DNA of 64,000 bases from Sphagnum magellanicum. Lineage: Eukaryota > Streptophyta > Sphagnopsida > Sphagnales > Sphagnaceae. A model generated the notes under the pieces. It made no database searches. It saw only the letters and a list, made by a program, of their open reading frames with translations, and was not told the DNA's origin. A program made the translations under genes and the position numbers. The stretch lies in NCBI GenBank assembly GCA_021904315.1, contig CM038919.1, forward strand, positions 7,626,001 through 7,690,000, read 5' to 3'. The first letter of the stretch is position 1; every line of letters begins with the position of its first letter. Below are positions 46,701 through 62,579 of the stretch, in pieces.

Positions 46701-49700
46701 TGCCCACCACCCAGATGAAGAAATTTCAGTCTGAGATTCCACACTATTGTTCACGGATTTTTGTACCCAATTTGTTTATTGAGAGCTCGCAGAGGAGCGA
46801 TATCTATGACTGATCAAACCACCAACAACCTCCATCCATCCACCACAACAACAGATCCACCGGAAAACCCTAAGTCCTTCAACCCAAGAGCTGCCGCAAA
46901 CTAGTATCTATGTATCTACCAAGAGCTACTCAGCTCAAAATTATTTTTACCACAACCCGAGACACATGCATTTCCCAACAACAACAAGCCCTCTACACCA
47001 CACTCGTCTACTCTAAATTTCCAGCAAAGAACTTACACTCTGTTGCTGCTAATTGTCTTTCTTTAACTCTAAGTTCACACATATACACACGCATACTCCT
47101 CAATCAAAACAGCCAACTCCCTCAAAATTGTTCAATAATGTCCATATACAACTGTAATCACAATCAAAATAAAGAAAACAAACATTCCTTACATTCCATA
47201 GAAGTTTAACAACGTTTTTCCTCTTTCAGTCCTCTCATCTCTAATAAGCTTTTTATTGTCTTCAAAAGATTAATTAAATCATCCCATCACTAATCATAAT
47301 AAACCTTTTAAATTTAAGCCAAAATGTTTTCCATATTTCTTAGAAAGCAATTATAATTGTTTAATTGTTTAGCAAGTCAACTTGCCACAGGTCGACTACA
47401 TCGCATTATCATACTAACATGTTGCCATATTAACTTACCTACTATGCTATATCAATTTGTTTACACATATTTTTTGTCATATTGATTTGTCTACACATAT
47501 TTACTTGTTCATTTGTTGTTTAACTCTTTTTCTTTTTCTTTTTTAGTATTAAAATGCCTTTTCCTAACATCATTCCCCTCTTAATTGATGTTGTGTCCTC
47601 ACATAACATTTAAGTCTCCTAAATCTAATAATGATGTTCACTAGATATAATAAAAAATAACAATTGAGCAAGAGTAAGGTAATCATTTATCTCACTATCA
47701 AATGATTTTGTTCTGTCTTTGTAGTCGTTATCCACTCACCCTTTGGGTAATAATTAATTATATTGGGCTTGATTAGATGAAGTAGACATTGTTGGTAGTG
47801 TTTGATCTTGTCTATGTGAGCTCGCTTTGTTAGCTTGTCTACCAGGTGTCAAGTGTGTAGGATAGCTATTTGTAGATAAAGCGAATCCTAGCCAAGATGA
47901 GCATCAGTTGCTTCGAATTTCATGTATTCACAGTTGATTCTTCAAGTGATTGCCTCCATTGCACAATTGTCGAAATCTGTGAGACAGGCCAATTTTTGAC
48001 TATGGTCTATCAACTATTTCCATCATTTAGGTTTAGTTTGAATTTGACTTATCACATGGTTTGGAATGATTTCCATGTGCATCATAGTAAAAGTTGGATT
48101 GTTGGAGATCACAATTTGGTGCTGATGGTAGGACTCCTGGCACTCATACTCTAATCGGCAATAGTATCTTTAAAGCATAAAGTCTCATGCAACCTACCTC
48201 AAACTCTAGTACCCCATACCCTTGTGGTTGGTTATGCTAAAAATAATAATAAATTATGTTGTAAACTAAACACTCCTTCCACTGTAAATCCTCAACAGCC
48301 ACATAACTAAAAACTATTTTTTAGTAGTGTGACCTCCCATACTAATAGTGCTATTCTTATTCTAAAACACACCTGAAAACAATGTAACAAGTTGTATGTC
48401 TTTGGGTTAAGTAACAAGGGTATAATATATTGTAGCTCTAACATTGTGTGCACCATATCACTTTTGAAATTTGGTTTAACACTTGCCTTTTCTACTAGAG
48501 TGAGATGTTCAACCCTAGCAGTAACAGTTTCATAAATCAATTTCCTCACTGTTGTCTTTAACCACTCCCCTTCCATACTAGTAGTTTGATCCTTGTTTTT
48601 CACTTTCTGGTCTTCTGTTTTGTCCTTATTTATTGGGTCTACTACTTTAGAATTTTAGTTTTATTTTCAACTTGAAATTTTTTATCATGTTTATTCAATA
48701 TGTTCAAAGCAACATTGTTTAGAAGTTTTTACACATGCTCTAGGAAATTTTACAAGACACCTTATTTTATAATATTCACAAAAAAAAATCTTTTATTTTT
48801 GTACTTTAATATATTACACATTCTACAAATAATTTTCCTTTCACTAAAAATGAAATCAACAAATGGAAATTCAACATTTTAATTTTGATTTTATTTCATA
48901 GTGAGTCTTTGATAACTTTTTGTGATCAAGTCCTTTCCTCATAAAATTTAATATCACACCCAATGTTGTATTTGTGATGTTATGAATCCAAAAGCAAAAA
49001 TATTAAAAATATATATTTAGTACATATCTTTCATGTATGAGAGTTTTCATGTCTTCGTAATTCTTCATTGTCATCATCAAAGCTAACCTATCCATTAACT
49101 TGAATGGGATTTTCAACATCAACTTTCTTGCCTAAAGGTTTTATCAATATTAAAACTTTTCATCCATGGTCACATTAATGTTGGTTAGGTGTTTTTTTCT
49201 TAAAAACATTATTGGTTCAAATCCACGCTAATGTTTTTTTTTAATTTAAAAAAAAATGAACCTATAATTTTAATTTTTGATATATTTATTAAAATATATA
49301 TGAAAATTCTAATGCATAAGGTGGGGGTTTTTTTGAATAATGATTGAATTTTCAGTTTTTCTTCAAATTAAAAATTATATTAATAATAAAAATGTTGAAT
49401 GAATATAACCTTTCAAAAAATAACAATCCAATTTTTAAAAATGAAATAAAAATACCTTCATGAAATATCATCTCATTAAATTAAAAACTTGCAATTTTAA
49501 TTTTTTTCTATGGCTATATATTTTTCAAATGGTTTTTTCCAATATTATATTTTGGATATGTGATATTGGCCGTTTGATTAAGGGTACAATTTTGAAATAG
49601 TTCAAAAATTCACATTTCAATTAACAAACAATAAAAGACAATAAACAATAGACTAAATGCAATTAGTCTTCCGTGTTTAAATCTCCCCTGCCCCCATTCT

Positions 49701-52700
49701 AGGGATTTATAAAAATATATATCAAATTATTTTCATTTTTCATTTAATTCAACTTCAATCAAGTTAAAGGGCAGTTTGCTATTCCAACTTTACAATCATG
49801 AGACCAATTCTTATTTTAAAAATAAGCAATTCTAAATTCATTAATTGTAATCTACATACTTGTCAATTAGTAATGAAATTAGTCTTCAAATGAAAAATAT
49901 ATATATATTTCAATATGTGATCCTACAATTTTTCCAAAACTTCTCAAGCAAGAAAGCCAACATTGGAATTTGTCATATTTCTTGACAATCACAATGGCTT
50001 GTAAATAAATGTTGGGCTATGCAAATATTTAAAAAAAAGATTAGTCCAAGTTAATTTTTCAAAATAATTATAAAAACATTTATAAAAACCAAATTATTTC
50101 ACAATACGATTGATAAGGAAAAAACCCTTGTAAGTGAATTTAAAGTGTATGATTCAAAATTTCCAATATGAAACCCAATACTGGACCAAAAGATAATAAT
50201 TTTTTTAAAAATCAAAAAACTTTATTGTGTCATAAGTGGGTTAGACTTGACAATATGGTACAATAAAACCTTAATCAAGCCAATGTAAGTGAACTTCTTT
50301 TCATATTTCTTTTATTGCCCTTTTCTCAAAAAAATTCCTTGAATTATTTGCAAATTTATTTGGAGGAAAAACCTCCAAGCTATTATAATCCTTGATCAAG
50401 TTTGACAAATAATCATCAAATAGTTAATATATTTTGGCAAATTGAAATTTGGAGCTTTTAACATGGATGGAATAAACAATATTATTAATATGAGAATTGT
50501 TGTACTATATATGTGCAATTGTCTAATATGTGTAGTAAAAGTTTCATTGTTAAGCATTTGAACTTATAGATGTAGGTTCAAAGTTTAGACTGGCATTGGG
50601 CGATTCTCACTTTTTTTGAAACCCAACATTTTCAATTCTTTGATTAAGTTTTCAAATTCACCTCAACTTATTATTATTATTATTGTTATTTTAAGATTTA
50701 CAAATTCATTTAGATGTCAATTTTAAATTTAAAAACAAAATATTCAATTTTCACACAATTTTCATCTTAGCTAGATTTGATCTCAAGATCCTATAGGAAG
50801 GACCTAAATCTTTCCTCCTAGGCCACATCTTTTCGTGCAGGAATAGGTGTGATTGTGTTATTTTAAAATCACACATGTGTTCAAACTTTAATCTGAAGTT
50901 ATCACATTTTTTTTTTAAATGTGAAGGTTTGGTTTAATGGTGAAGGAGGTTATGAATTCAATTCTCCACTTATCAACTTCTACCTACTACTAGATTTTCT
51001 AACCTAGTTTAAGAACCCATCCTCAAGGCAAACTCTATAAAAGACCCATATATCTACCTACTATTATAATTTTTTACCTCTATTAATTTAAGAACCAAAC
51101 TTGGAGGTCAACTCTACAATCAACATGTGTATCTACCTCCTACTAGAGTTTTTAGCCTCTACTAGTTTGAGATCCAAACCCAAACCCAAACCTATAATCA
51201 CCCGAGGCATCAAGGTTGGCACTAAGTGATACACTTGCAACTCGAAGTTCAAACTCAAAACTGCTACTTAGACTTGCACTCAAGAATGCATGACTGTTGT
51301 TTTGACTGATTTTGTCACTTTTTTTGAAACAATGGGTGAATGAATGTTCCAAAATTTGAAAAAATAAAAAACATGTTAATTAATTCCAAAGCTGTTCATG
51401 CACTTTGATACTTGTCCACTTGGGAGTCTAATGGAATAGCTAAAGGAACATCACATTTTTGGACCAAATACCTCCACGGTAAATTAGGTGCTATAAACAA
51501 CAAAAGGGGGGTTTGTGACATGCCATCATTGTAGTAAAAACATTGATGTAGACTATGCAATTCACTATTGAAAAGTGCCACCCAAAAAACCTCTAAAAAG
51601 TGAGAACTCTATGCAAAGACCAAGTGAAACTTATATAGCACGAGGACTAATGAAATATAAAACTCTCATGAGAATCAAGAAATCTTCATACTTGTGCTTA
51701 CAAAAGCCAGAACAAAGTTACAAACTTTTCAAACTTTTCCTTGAAGTCAAAGAAAGACTTCCAGAGGACTTTCAAAACCAGGAAGAACAACACAGAAGCA
51801 AAGAACTAACGTGAAACCACAAAACAAGCAATATGAAGTCTCTCACTTGTTCAAGAACTATCAACAATAGTAACTTATTTATCACAACTTGGCCTCTGAC
51901 TTCATCAACTCCCCACAGTGGTTGTAGACTTTCAGTTGCAAATAAGTCCAGAAGCAACAGGAAGACTCAGCAATGATACTTGCTAGCAACTAACAACACA
52001 GGAGCCTGATGAAATAGTACAGTACTTCCTGATAATAGTTTCTAGGAGCTGCCTACTTGCCAAACATGAGCGAAAGTGAGCAAAACTTAGGGTTTAGGGT
52101 TATGCAACAAACCAACATTGGAGACAGTAAAACCCCAGGCTGCTTCATGGCTACTGTCAATGGTGTTTCCATATTTGACTCAACTACCTCACATACCTGA
52201 CATTGACCACACTTCCTACAAGGTATCTTACAATGATAGACGATAGAACCAGAGATAAGAGTCAGAGACAAGTACTTTAATCCTTCCTTATATCCTGCAT
52301 TACTGACTGGCAACATAAAAACAGTAGATCAATGCAAGTAGTTAATAAAAAGGCATCTATATAAAAGGGCATATGAGATTAATGATGATTACATTGTGGA
52401 GTTCAAAATTATGTGTGATTCAGAATCCAAATCTCCAAGAGAAACTTGGGTCCCATGTAAAGATTATTATAGGCAACCCTTATGACAACCCTTCCAGTTC
52501 AATTTTCCTGAAATCCTAGAATGACAACTTCTGATTAGCATCTGCCTCCACTACTGTATATAGTACTTGTTTGATGGATAAGACCAAACCATGTGCTAAT
52601 AGACAAGACTCTAGTTGTCAAACTGCTACTGAAAAGAAACTACTCACAAGTAAACTAGGGAGCTCTAATCTTTTAAACATTTTAAATGGTTAAAACTTAC

Positions 52701-53371
52701 AGCTGTATGTTAAATAGATGGCTAATAGCTAGGGCAATTGTCAGATAATGGAGCCTAAAGTCATATCCATAAGCATAGCCAGAATGAATGCCAAGCAATG
52801 ACCTAACTAGATCTGCTCATCCTTAGGTTGAATGCTGCAAAAAATGTTAATATGAACTATTTCTCTAGGACTTCCCAAATTGGGAACAACAACTAGAGAG
52901 AGGATCTACAAAGATGCCAAGGCTTCAAAAAGCAAGGGGTTTGCCTCTTTTGGACAGAGAATTCTCCTGTGAATCGCATTGCACACTAACTATCATTGTG
53001 CTCTCTGTCCAATCTTGAATAAGATGTATGGCTATGATAAACAAGTAGGTTCATGGGGGCTCCGATTTTTGTTAGCTCTCAGGTGATGGCCTTCCACTCT
53101 TATGTTATCCATGCATAGAAACAAGCAATAAAAATTGCTTATAGTCATTCCTGCTCTAACCTGGGGTGGGAATGAAATGCAGGAACTGATAAATACCCTG
53201 AAGGCTTGCTCAAGCATGGTTCAATTCTCTAGTTACACGGTTGCTGTAACCAGAGCTTATTTATGTTGAATGCAGCCAAATGATAAGAGGGTGCAGGGAC
53301 AGAAAGAGACAATTGGACTACCAGGTTATGAGGCCTGCAGAGGTGGTGAGTATTACATATCTGCTGCAGCA
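46701..53371. other. AT-rich intergenic DNA, ending in the UGE 3' region
   Basis: No supported gene. 46701-47220 would be where the lost N-terminal EXO70 exons belong, but I recognise none. 47220-51100 is very AT-rich with low-complexity frames. 51100-53300 is somewhat richer and includes an unassigned minus frame with a Cys cluster (52053-52316). The final few hundred bases should hold the 3' untranslated region of the UGE gene. Confidence 0.5.
50767..50829 (-). repeat. Possible tRNA-like head of a SINE
   Basis: On the minus strand GTGGCCTAGGAGG resembles an RNA polymerase III A box, and GATCAAATC, about 30 bases later, a B box. There is no foldable full tRNA and no poly-A or TSD that I can define, so this is only a weak SINE candidate. 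Confidence 0.2.
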
Positions 53372-56735
<3,364 letters not shown>

Positions 56736-58700
56736 GATCTTCTCCAATTAATTCCACCACCCCAACTACCTTCTGTCCTGACCCTTAATCTGTTCAAGAC
56801 AGTTCCAGGTGGTGTCTGGTTCAGCCTGACAAGCTGAGACGCATCTCTGCTGGAAAGGGAAAGCTTCTTCCAGTATCATTGCAAGGTCTGTGGCCTCAAT
56901 ATGGGGATGGTCTCAATCTTTCCTGGAAATGCTTCCCTCTTCTACTTTGCTCCTGTACATGTGTGCATCGGATTCATGCTTCAAGCTCTCCCACACAACT
57001 CCCCCAAACCCAGGGCATGAACCAGTCATTGGTCCTGTGCCCCTCTGAAACAATGAAGCATTCACTCATCAGCATTCTCTTTTTGAAATTCAAAAAAAAT
57101 TTAAGAAACAAAACTCCTCCACTGTTTGGACACAGATTCTCCAACATGTGGAAATTATTCACAATTTCAATTGTGGACTTCCTAGTGCAAAAAAAAATCT
57201 TCACAGGCCACTCATGTCAGGGACGGTGTTCACATACACACAAATTGACAAAAAAATATATGTTCCATTGCCAGGCACTCAAGTGAGAAGGATGGCTACT
57301 GGCAATTTGTGGACATGGGAGAACAGGGCTATCAGGATTTATCAAGATAAGAAACAAATACAAGTGAAATCATGTGGCTGTGATGGTTGCCTTTGTTGTG
57401 ATTGCCAGGATAGACACTGGTGGTTATAAACTCCACAGCTCCAACACATCAAGCTGCAGAAATCAGCACTGATGATCCTCACTGCAGTTGCTCTGCAGAA
57501 GAGAATGCCATCTATAGCTTCTTGCTGAGCTAAGTAGTTGCATATTCACCTCATTTCACAAGTAGAAGTTTTTGACTTTTGTCCATCAGATTGCTCCAGC
57601 ATCAAAGCATGTTCTACCAAGTTTTAAAGACTCCCTGAGCTAGATTTCAGCTTGGCATTGGGGTTAATAACCATTTTCCTTCTCTGATCCCACCACGGTG
57701 AAGGATCTGAAACAAAAACCTCCAATTAAAGTTTCTATTTTCCACTTGCGGGGACTGCAAGAACTGCCCAAGAAAACATTCAAACCTTATGGAAACTTCC
57801 TCCCATTTTTGTCCTGGACCATGTTCACATACACAGCCCCAGGTGAGAAGAAATCGGCTGTGCATATGCACCTCAGACATCCCATCTGTTATGACCATTC
57901 GGCTTGTTAAAATTTGTGGCCAGTCCAATAACAGAAATCTTTTTGCACAGCAGCAAAAGCTACCGGCAAATGCACTAATGCAACAAAAGCCATGCTTCCA
58001 CATCCATCGCATTCGGGGGGGAAAAAAAACCACGGGAGGGATACTTCCTACACCAGTATTGTTTTTCATATCCCGGAAGCTCTGGAGATCCCGCTACTGT
58101 AAGTTCACCGCTACTCGAGATCCCGGAGATACGTACATACATCACGAGCCGGATTGTGTCCCACATCTTGTAGATTTGCTTTGAAAGAAAATCATGGCAA
58201 CAGAAGCAGAGGTTCAAGCAATACATGACCAGACCCCGTAGGTCTTGATCAACAACAGACACAAAAAGAAGAAGAGAAAAACGAGAAAACAGCACTTGCT
58301 TCTTCTCGATAACGGAAAAAACTGACCTGCTGCCTTCAGATCGTTCGCATGAAAACGCAGATCTGGCTTCAACCCGAGTAATGAAGACGAAAAACGCAAC
58401 CTCTGCATACTCCGAAAAGCTCGTTCTACTCCTCACCTCGTTCCCTTCTCTCCCATAACCTCGCAATGTATGGACCGCCGCGTTCTTGGTCTCGCCCTCG
58501 AGGTTTCGTCCCGACTCCCTTGCGCCTCTGCAAAGTGCGGCCCCCTGCTCCCGTAAGTTCCCGATCTCGCTTGCCTCTTTGTTGCTGGTGGTGGTGATGG
58601 TGGTGGACAGAGGCAAAGAGAGCGATGATGTATCTCATCCATGAGCCCCATCATTAGCGTTGTTTTCATCTATGCTCCTGAGCCAACGAGAGGTTGTGCT
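56736..58700 (-). promoter_or_regulatory. Leader, probable leader intron and promoter of the UGE gene
   Basis: Upstream of the UGE start (minus strand), DNA at about 58400-58660 is GC-richer and resembles a leader exon. The donor ACGAGGTGAGG lies near 58437, and an acceptor-like CTTGAACAG lies about 60 bases before the ATG, suggesting one leader intron of about 1.6 kb. Open frames within 57647-58669 on both strands (up to 213 codons on the minus strand) match no family and include a His/Gln run from CACCAC/CAACAA triplets. I regard them as leader or intron, but a separate small gene cannot be excluded. Confidence 0.35.
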
Positions 58701-59036
58701 CATTCCTTCATCCATTTAACGTCGGTATTCAATTAATAAACAGTTGCTTTTGGCCACAACCGCGGGATCGTCATCCTCATTTCCCTTCCCCTCTCCCACC
58801 CCCACCCCAAACGCTCCACTCTGGGATGGGGAGGGGAGAGAGTAGGGGAAATTTTTGTTGGTCTTAAATCATTAGGGGAATTATTTGGACATGTGTTGCT
58901 GTAATTGGAGGCTACTGGAGACGAGGCAATCGGCCAGCCACTAATGCAGCAGATTGGTTGGTTCCCACTCTAGTTTTGATTTGGTTATGCAATCTCTTAC
59001 TACTTTGGATGATCACATGGAATGGGAGGCATCTAT
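58701..59036. other. Spacer upstream of UGE
   Basis: Contains C-rich and G-rich blocks (58770-58840) that may belong to the UGE promoter; otherwise I see nothing in it. Confidence 0.4.
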
Positions 59037-59330
59037 TATAAAAAAATTTGGTTAAATTGTAATGACCTAGATGACGAGATCTTCAACATGGATGAAACTT
59101 TGGATCACATGGATGGCATCTATGGAATTGGTTAAATTTTTTATGACCTAGATGATGAGATCTTCAACATGGATGAAACTTTGGATCACATGGATGGCAT
59201 CTATGAAATTGGTTAAAATTTGATGACAGAGATGATGAGATTTTCACAATGGATGACATTTATTGTATTGACGAAGCTGAAATTGGATGACCTTTTGGAT
59301 AAATTTTGACAATTTAGGTCAATGAGATTT
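59037..59330. repeat. Tandem repeat, about 80 bp x 3-4
   Basis: Two near-identical units (AATTGGTTAAATT, then ATGACCTAGATGATGAGATC, then TTCAACATGGATGAAACTTT, then GGATCACATGGATGGCATCT) are preceded and followed by more diverged units. Degenerate echoes of ATGGATGAAAT and GATGAC continue to about 59640. Confidence 0.8.
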
Positions 59331-59639
59331 TCAGCATAGATGAAATTGATCACATTTCTGAAATGTGATGATATTTGTGAAGAAGCAATTGAACCACATG
59401 AGTAAAAACTAACACATGGATTGAATTTGTACCATATTGATATTTAAAACAACAAAGAAACCCACAATATTGATGAAAATAACAAATTTGAACAAACTCA
59501 CGACAATTTGTTGAAATTTTATAATCTGTTAAATAGATAATAGAGTAACGTGGATGTAGTTGAACATATGGATGAAACATGAAATGAGTATGACCTTGAT
59601 GACATAGAAGAATTTCACCATGTGGATGAAATTTAAATG

Positions 59640-62560
59640 TGGTGAATGGGTGACATCAATGTAGTCACATCCCTTTATGACCAATTGCATGTCTATGATC
59701 AATTCCATCCATGACAATGCTTTTTCACCCCATTTTATATTCCTCATGAATTTTGGGCATTGTCTTTTCGTTTCAATCAAATGGTCAAATCATTTTTTTC
59801 AACAACCTATTTTCCTTTCTTTTCTGCTAAACTTCAATTTTATCTTTTCCAATTTCTCTTTTTTTCCTGCCCCCTTTTCCCTCCTTCCACCCTATTTTCC
59901 TTCTACCTTTCCTACCTCTATCTAGAAAGTGTTCCACCCCTGCCCCGCCCTGCCCTGCCCTGCCCTGCCCAGACACCTCAAGGCTCCACATGTTCACATT
60001 TATTCCCCCCCAAAAAAAAGATAAAGAAAGAAAAAAAAAACTAGATTATTCTTCTCACTGCATAGTCCACAATACCAAACTGGTATGGGCAGAGCCTGAG
60101 TTAGGTAGTATTGCAAAAAAATAAAAAACATGAATTCTTCAAGCCCATTACAATTAAGTTGGCATCTTCTTCCAATCATTACATGGTGTAGGGTAACGAT
60201 TGGGGACTACTGATAACTTAATAGGACTGCCCATTACATTTCGGAGTCTGGGCTGTGGCCTAATTTAGTTTTAGGGCAGTTGTGTTTTTATTTCCATCTC
60301 CTTCTAGGCCCACCCAACCATTAGAGAAAAAGGTTTTTTTGTTTGCTTTTTTGAGATTGATAGCATGAGTAATTGAAGGCTAGCAAGCTGAAATGGTTTG
60401 TTCTGGATCTGGCCTCATTTCATGGAGCCACAACTTATTTTCCACCAAGAAATTCTCTTTTCCAACTAGGCATGCACAATGCACTTGGATAGTCATGTGG
60501 TTGAGAACCTTCTTCATTTCACTTCCTAAGTGGTAGTGCCTTTTTGAAGCCCATTTTCCCAGAAAGTGAGCTATTTTTGAGAAAGTGCCAAGATTGTTAT
60601 TGCCATATAGTCGGCCCTTTGACTATTTGATATGATGTGTGTGTGTGTGTGTGTGTGTGAGAGAGTGTTTTTAAAGTAAGATAAGGCTCCCCATTGAGAG
60701 CTTTATGGTTGTAAGCGCCCTGTGCCTTTCAAAGAGCAGTAGGACAAGTGTATGTAGGCCCTAAAGTGCTTTGCTGGCAACCATAATGCATGAAATGTGG
60801 TAAGTCCCTTATGTTTGGAGGTATTAGGAGAATAAGGCCCCTTGGCAGCTGAATTTGACCTTTTTTTGAAATTGTAGTTTAAACAAGTTTCTAGTTTCTA
60901 TACACGCAAAGGCTGCCCATTGACGGCTTTATGGTCGTAACCTACCTATGCCCCCAATAGTTGGACATATTTACTTGAGATAAGCAATTCATAAAATTAT
61001 AGATCTGAGGAGCATTTTTTTTCCATTCACATGAGGTGTCCATGTTCACTATGCATGGAGGCAATGTTGGCAACTAGCTCATTTTCTTTTTAAAATTATT
61101 TATTTATTCCTATGCTTGTTGGCAACTTGCACTAGATGTAACAAGGACTATGGCATCCATTAAAAATTCATGATATTTAATGGAATTGTGATTTTAAGAT
61201 TTGTCAAGTATGGCAAATTGGTTACATGGTGTTTTGACCCATAAATTTTTTTGGCAATCCTTTCAACATTGGTAAAATATGTGGTAGCACCTTCTTGCAA
61301 TCAATACACATAATGTCACTAGACTAATGTGTGAACACAATAACAAATTTGTGCTCAAAAAAGGTTTAAGGCATTAAGAGGGATCAAACCATGATGAATC
61401 CTAAAAATTTGAGCCCAAGTCATATATGCACAAGCAAAACATGTTAAAGCCTTCCTTACACTCCCATTTTAGTTCAAGAAATCAATCAATCAACAATCAA
61501 TGTGCATATAATTAAAACACAAAACAAAGAGCTAATTGACATTTGAAGGAGCTTGCAAAATCCATACCACACAAAAAACACACCAAAGGATGAGATGCAA
61601 TTGGATAAATATGCAATTAAAAATCAAAAATTGAAATGCTTTCATTGTTTGCTTAGCAACAAAAATATAGAAGTTCCATGTTGGGAGGTGGTAGCAAATC
61701 CCCTCAAACTCTAGAAAGGAAATTTGAACTATAATTTGCCACATATAGTAATTAGGTGGTTGAGGGGGAAAGTGGGACCTTTAAGGATTTGCTAAAGGAA
61801 AAAAAGGTTTGAAAAGATTGAACTTCAAACCTTTCTCCCCTATCCAATTTAAAATTTTAGATCATACTAGTTAACCAACTAATCAAGCACATGTTCAATC
61901 TTTTGAATGTGAAATGTATTTTATATTTTATTTCATTTTTCAAAAGGAAAGTTTTGATTATTTGAAAATAATCAACTTTTCCACTTAAGAATAAGTTGAG
62001 AAAATAATTTCCCAAACATATTATAAAAGGTGCAATAGATAATAAAAATATAGTTCATTATCCTATTGACTAAGATCTTATGAAAAATTTGTGCATTCAT
62101 TGGTTTCTTATAAAGCATTTCTAGGTCTGTTGGGGTATTGTAAGAATGAAACTCATAAATATTTCTTGCATGACAACCTATGTACAAGTTGCAAAAAGCT
62201 CAGAACAATGTGCAAAAAAACTATGTATCCAACATTAAAATATCCAAATCCAAGCATCAACAACATATTTCAATTTCCTATCTTGCCAATTGTTGATGGC
62301 ATTTCAAAATGGGAGCTTGTTCATGAATAAATGATCTTAATCAAACATCTTAATAACCAAAATCAAGATGATTTGTCAACTTGTTTAGATGAACTTAAAT
62401 TTTATAAAAGGCAAGGTTGAAAAGCACCATTTGTCTTCCACATTCCCCAATACCATCATTACAAAAATTTCCACCAACTTGAAATGCTTTGGATAATCAT
62501 TATTGTAACACAACACTAGAAGACAAATTGAACCATATTTTGGGCATGGGATTGTTGTCA
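59640..62560. other. Intergenic DNA with microsatellites
   Basis: No supported gene. Simple repeats are (CCCTG)n at 59936-59970 and (GT)n(GA)n at 60636-60665. A diverged direct repeat of AAGGCT.CCCATTGA followed by GCTTTATGGT occurs at about 60685 and 60908. Confidence 0.55.
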
Positions 62561-62579
62561 AAGAGGTTCCAAATGAAAA

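Noticed and set aside
49205-49235. GGTTCAAATCC motif as a tRNA gene
   Set aside because: The T-arm-like word stands alone; no acceptor, D or anticodon stem can be formed around it.
50925-50970. Second pol III A/B box pair
   Set aside because: The spacing between the boxes is too short and the B-box match is poor.
51575-51814. 79-codon plus-strand frame rich in Lys/Glu
   Set aside because: No recognisable family, no splice or leader context, and the surrounding DNA is ordinary spacer.
57140-57900. Apparent duplication sharing GTTCACATACACA and GTGAGAAG
   Set aside because: Only two short words match; the intervening sequence does not align.
57975-58616. 213-codon minus-strand frame upstream of UGE
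   Set aside because: No recognisable domain, and the position and splice-like sites fit a leader and leader intron. A small unknown gene is not fully excluded.
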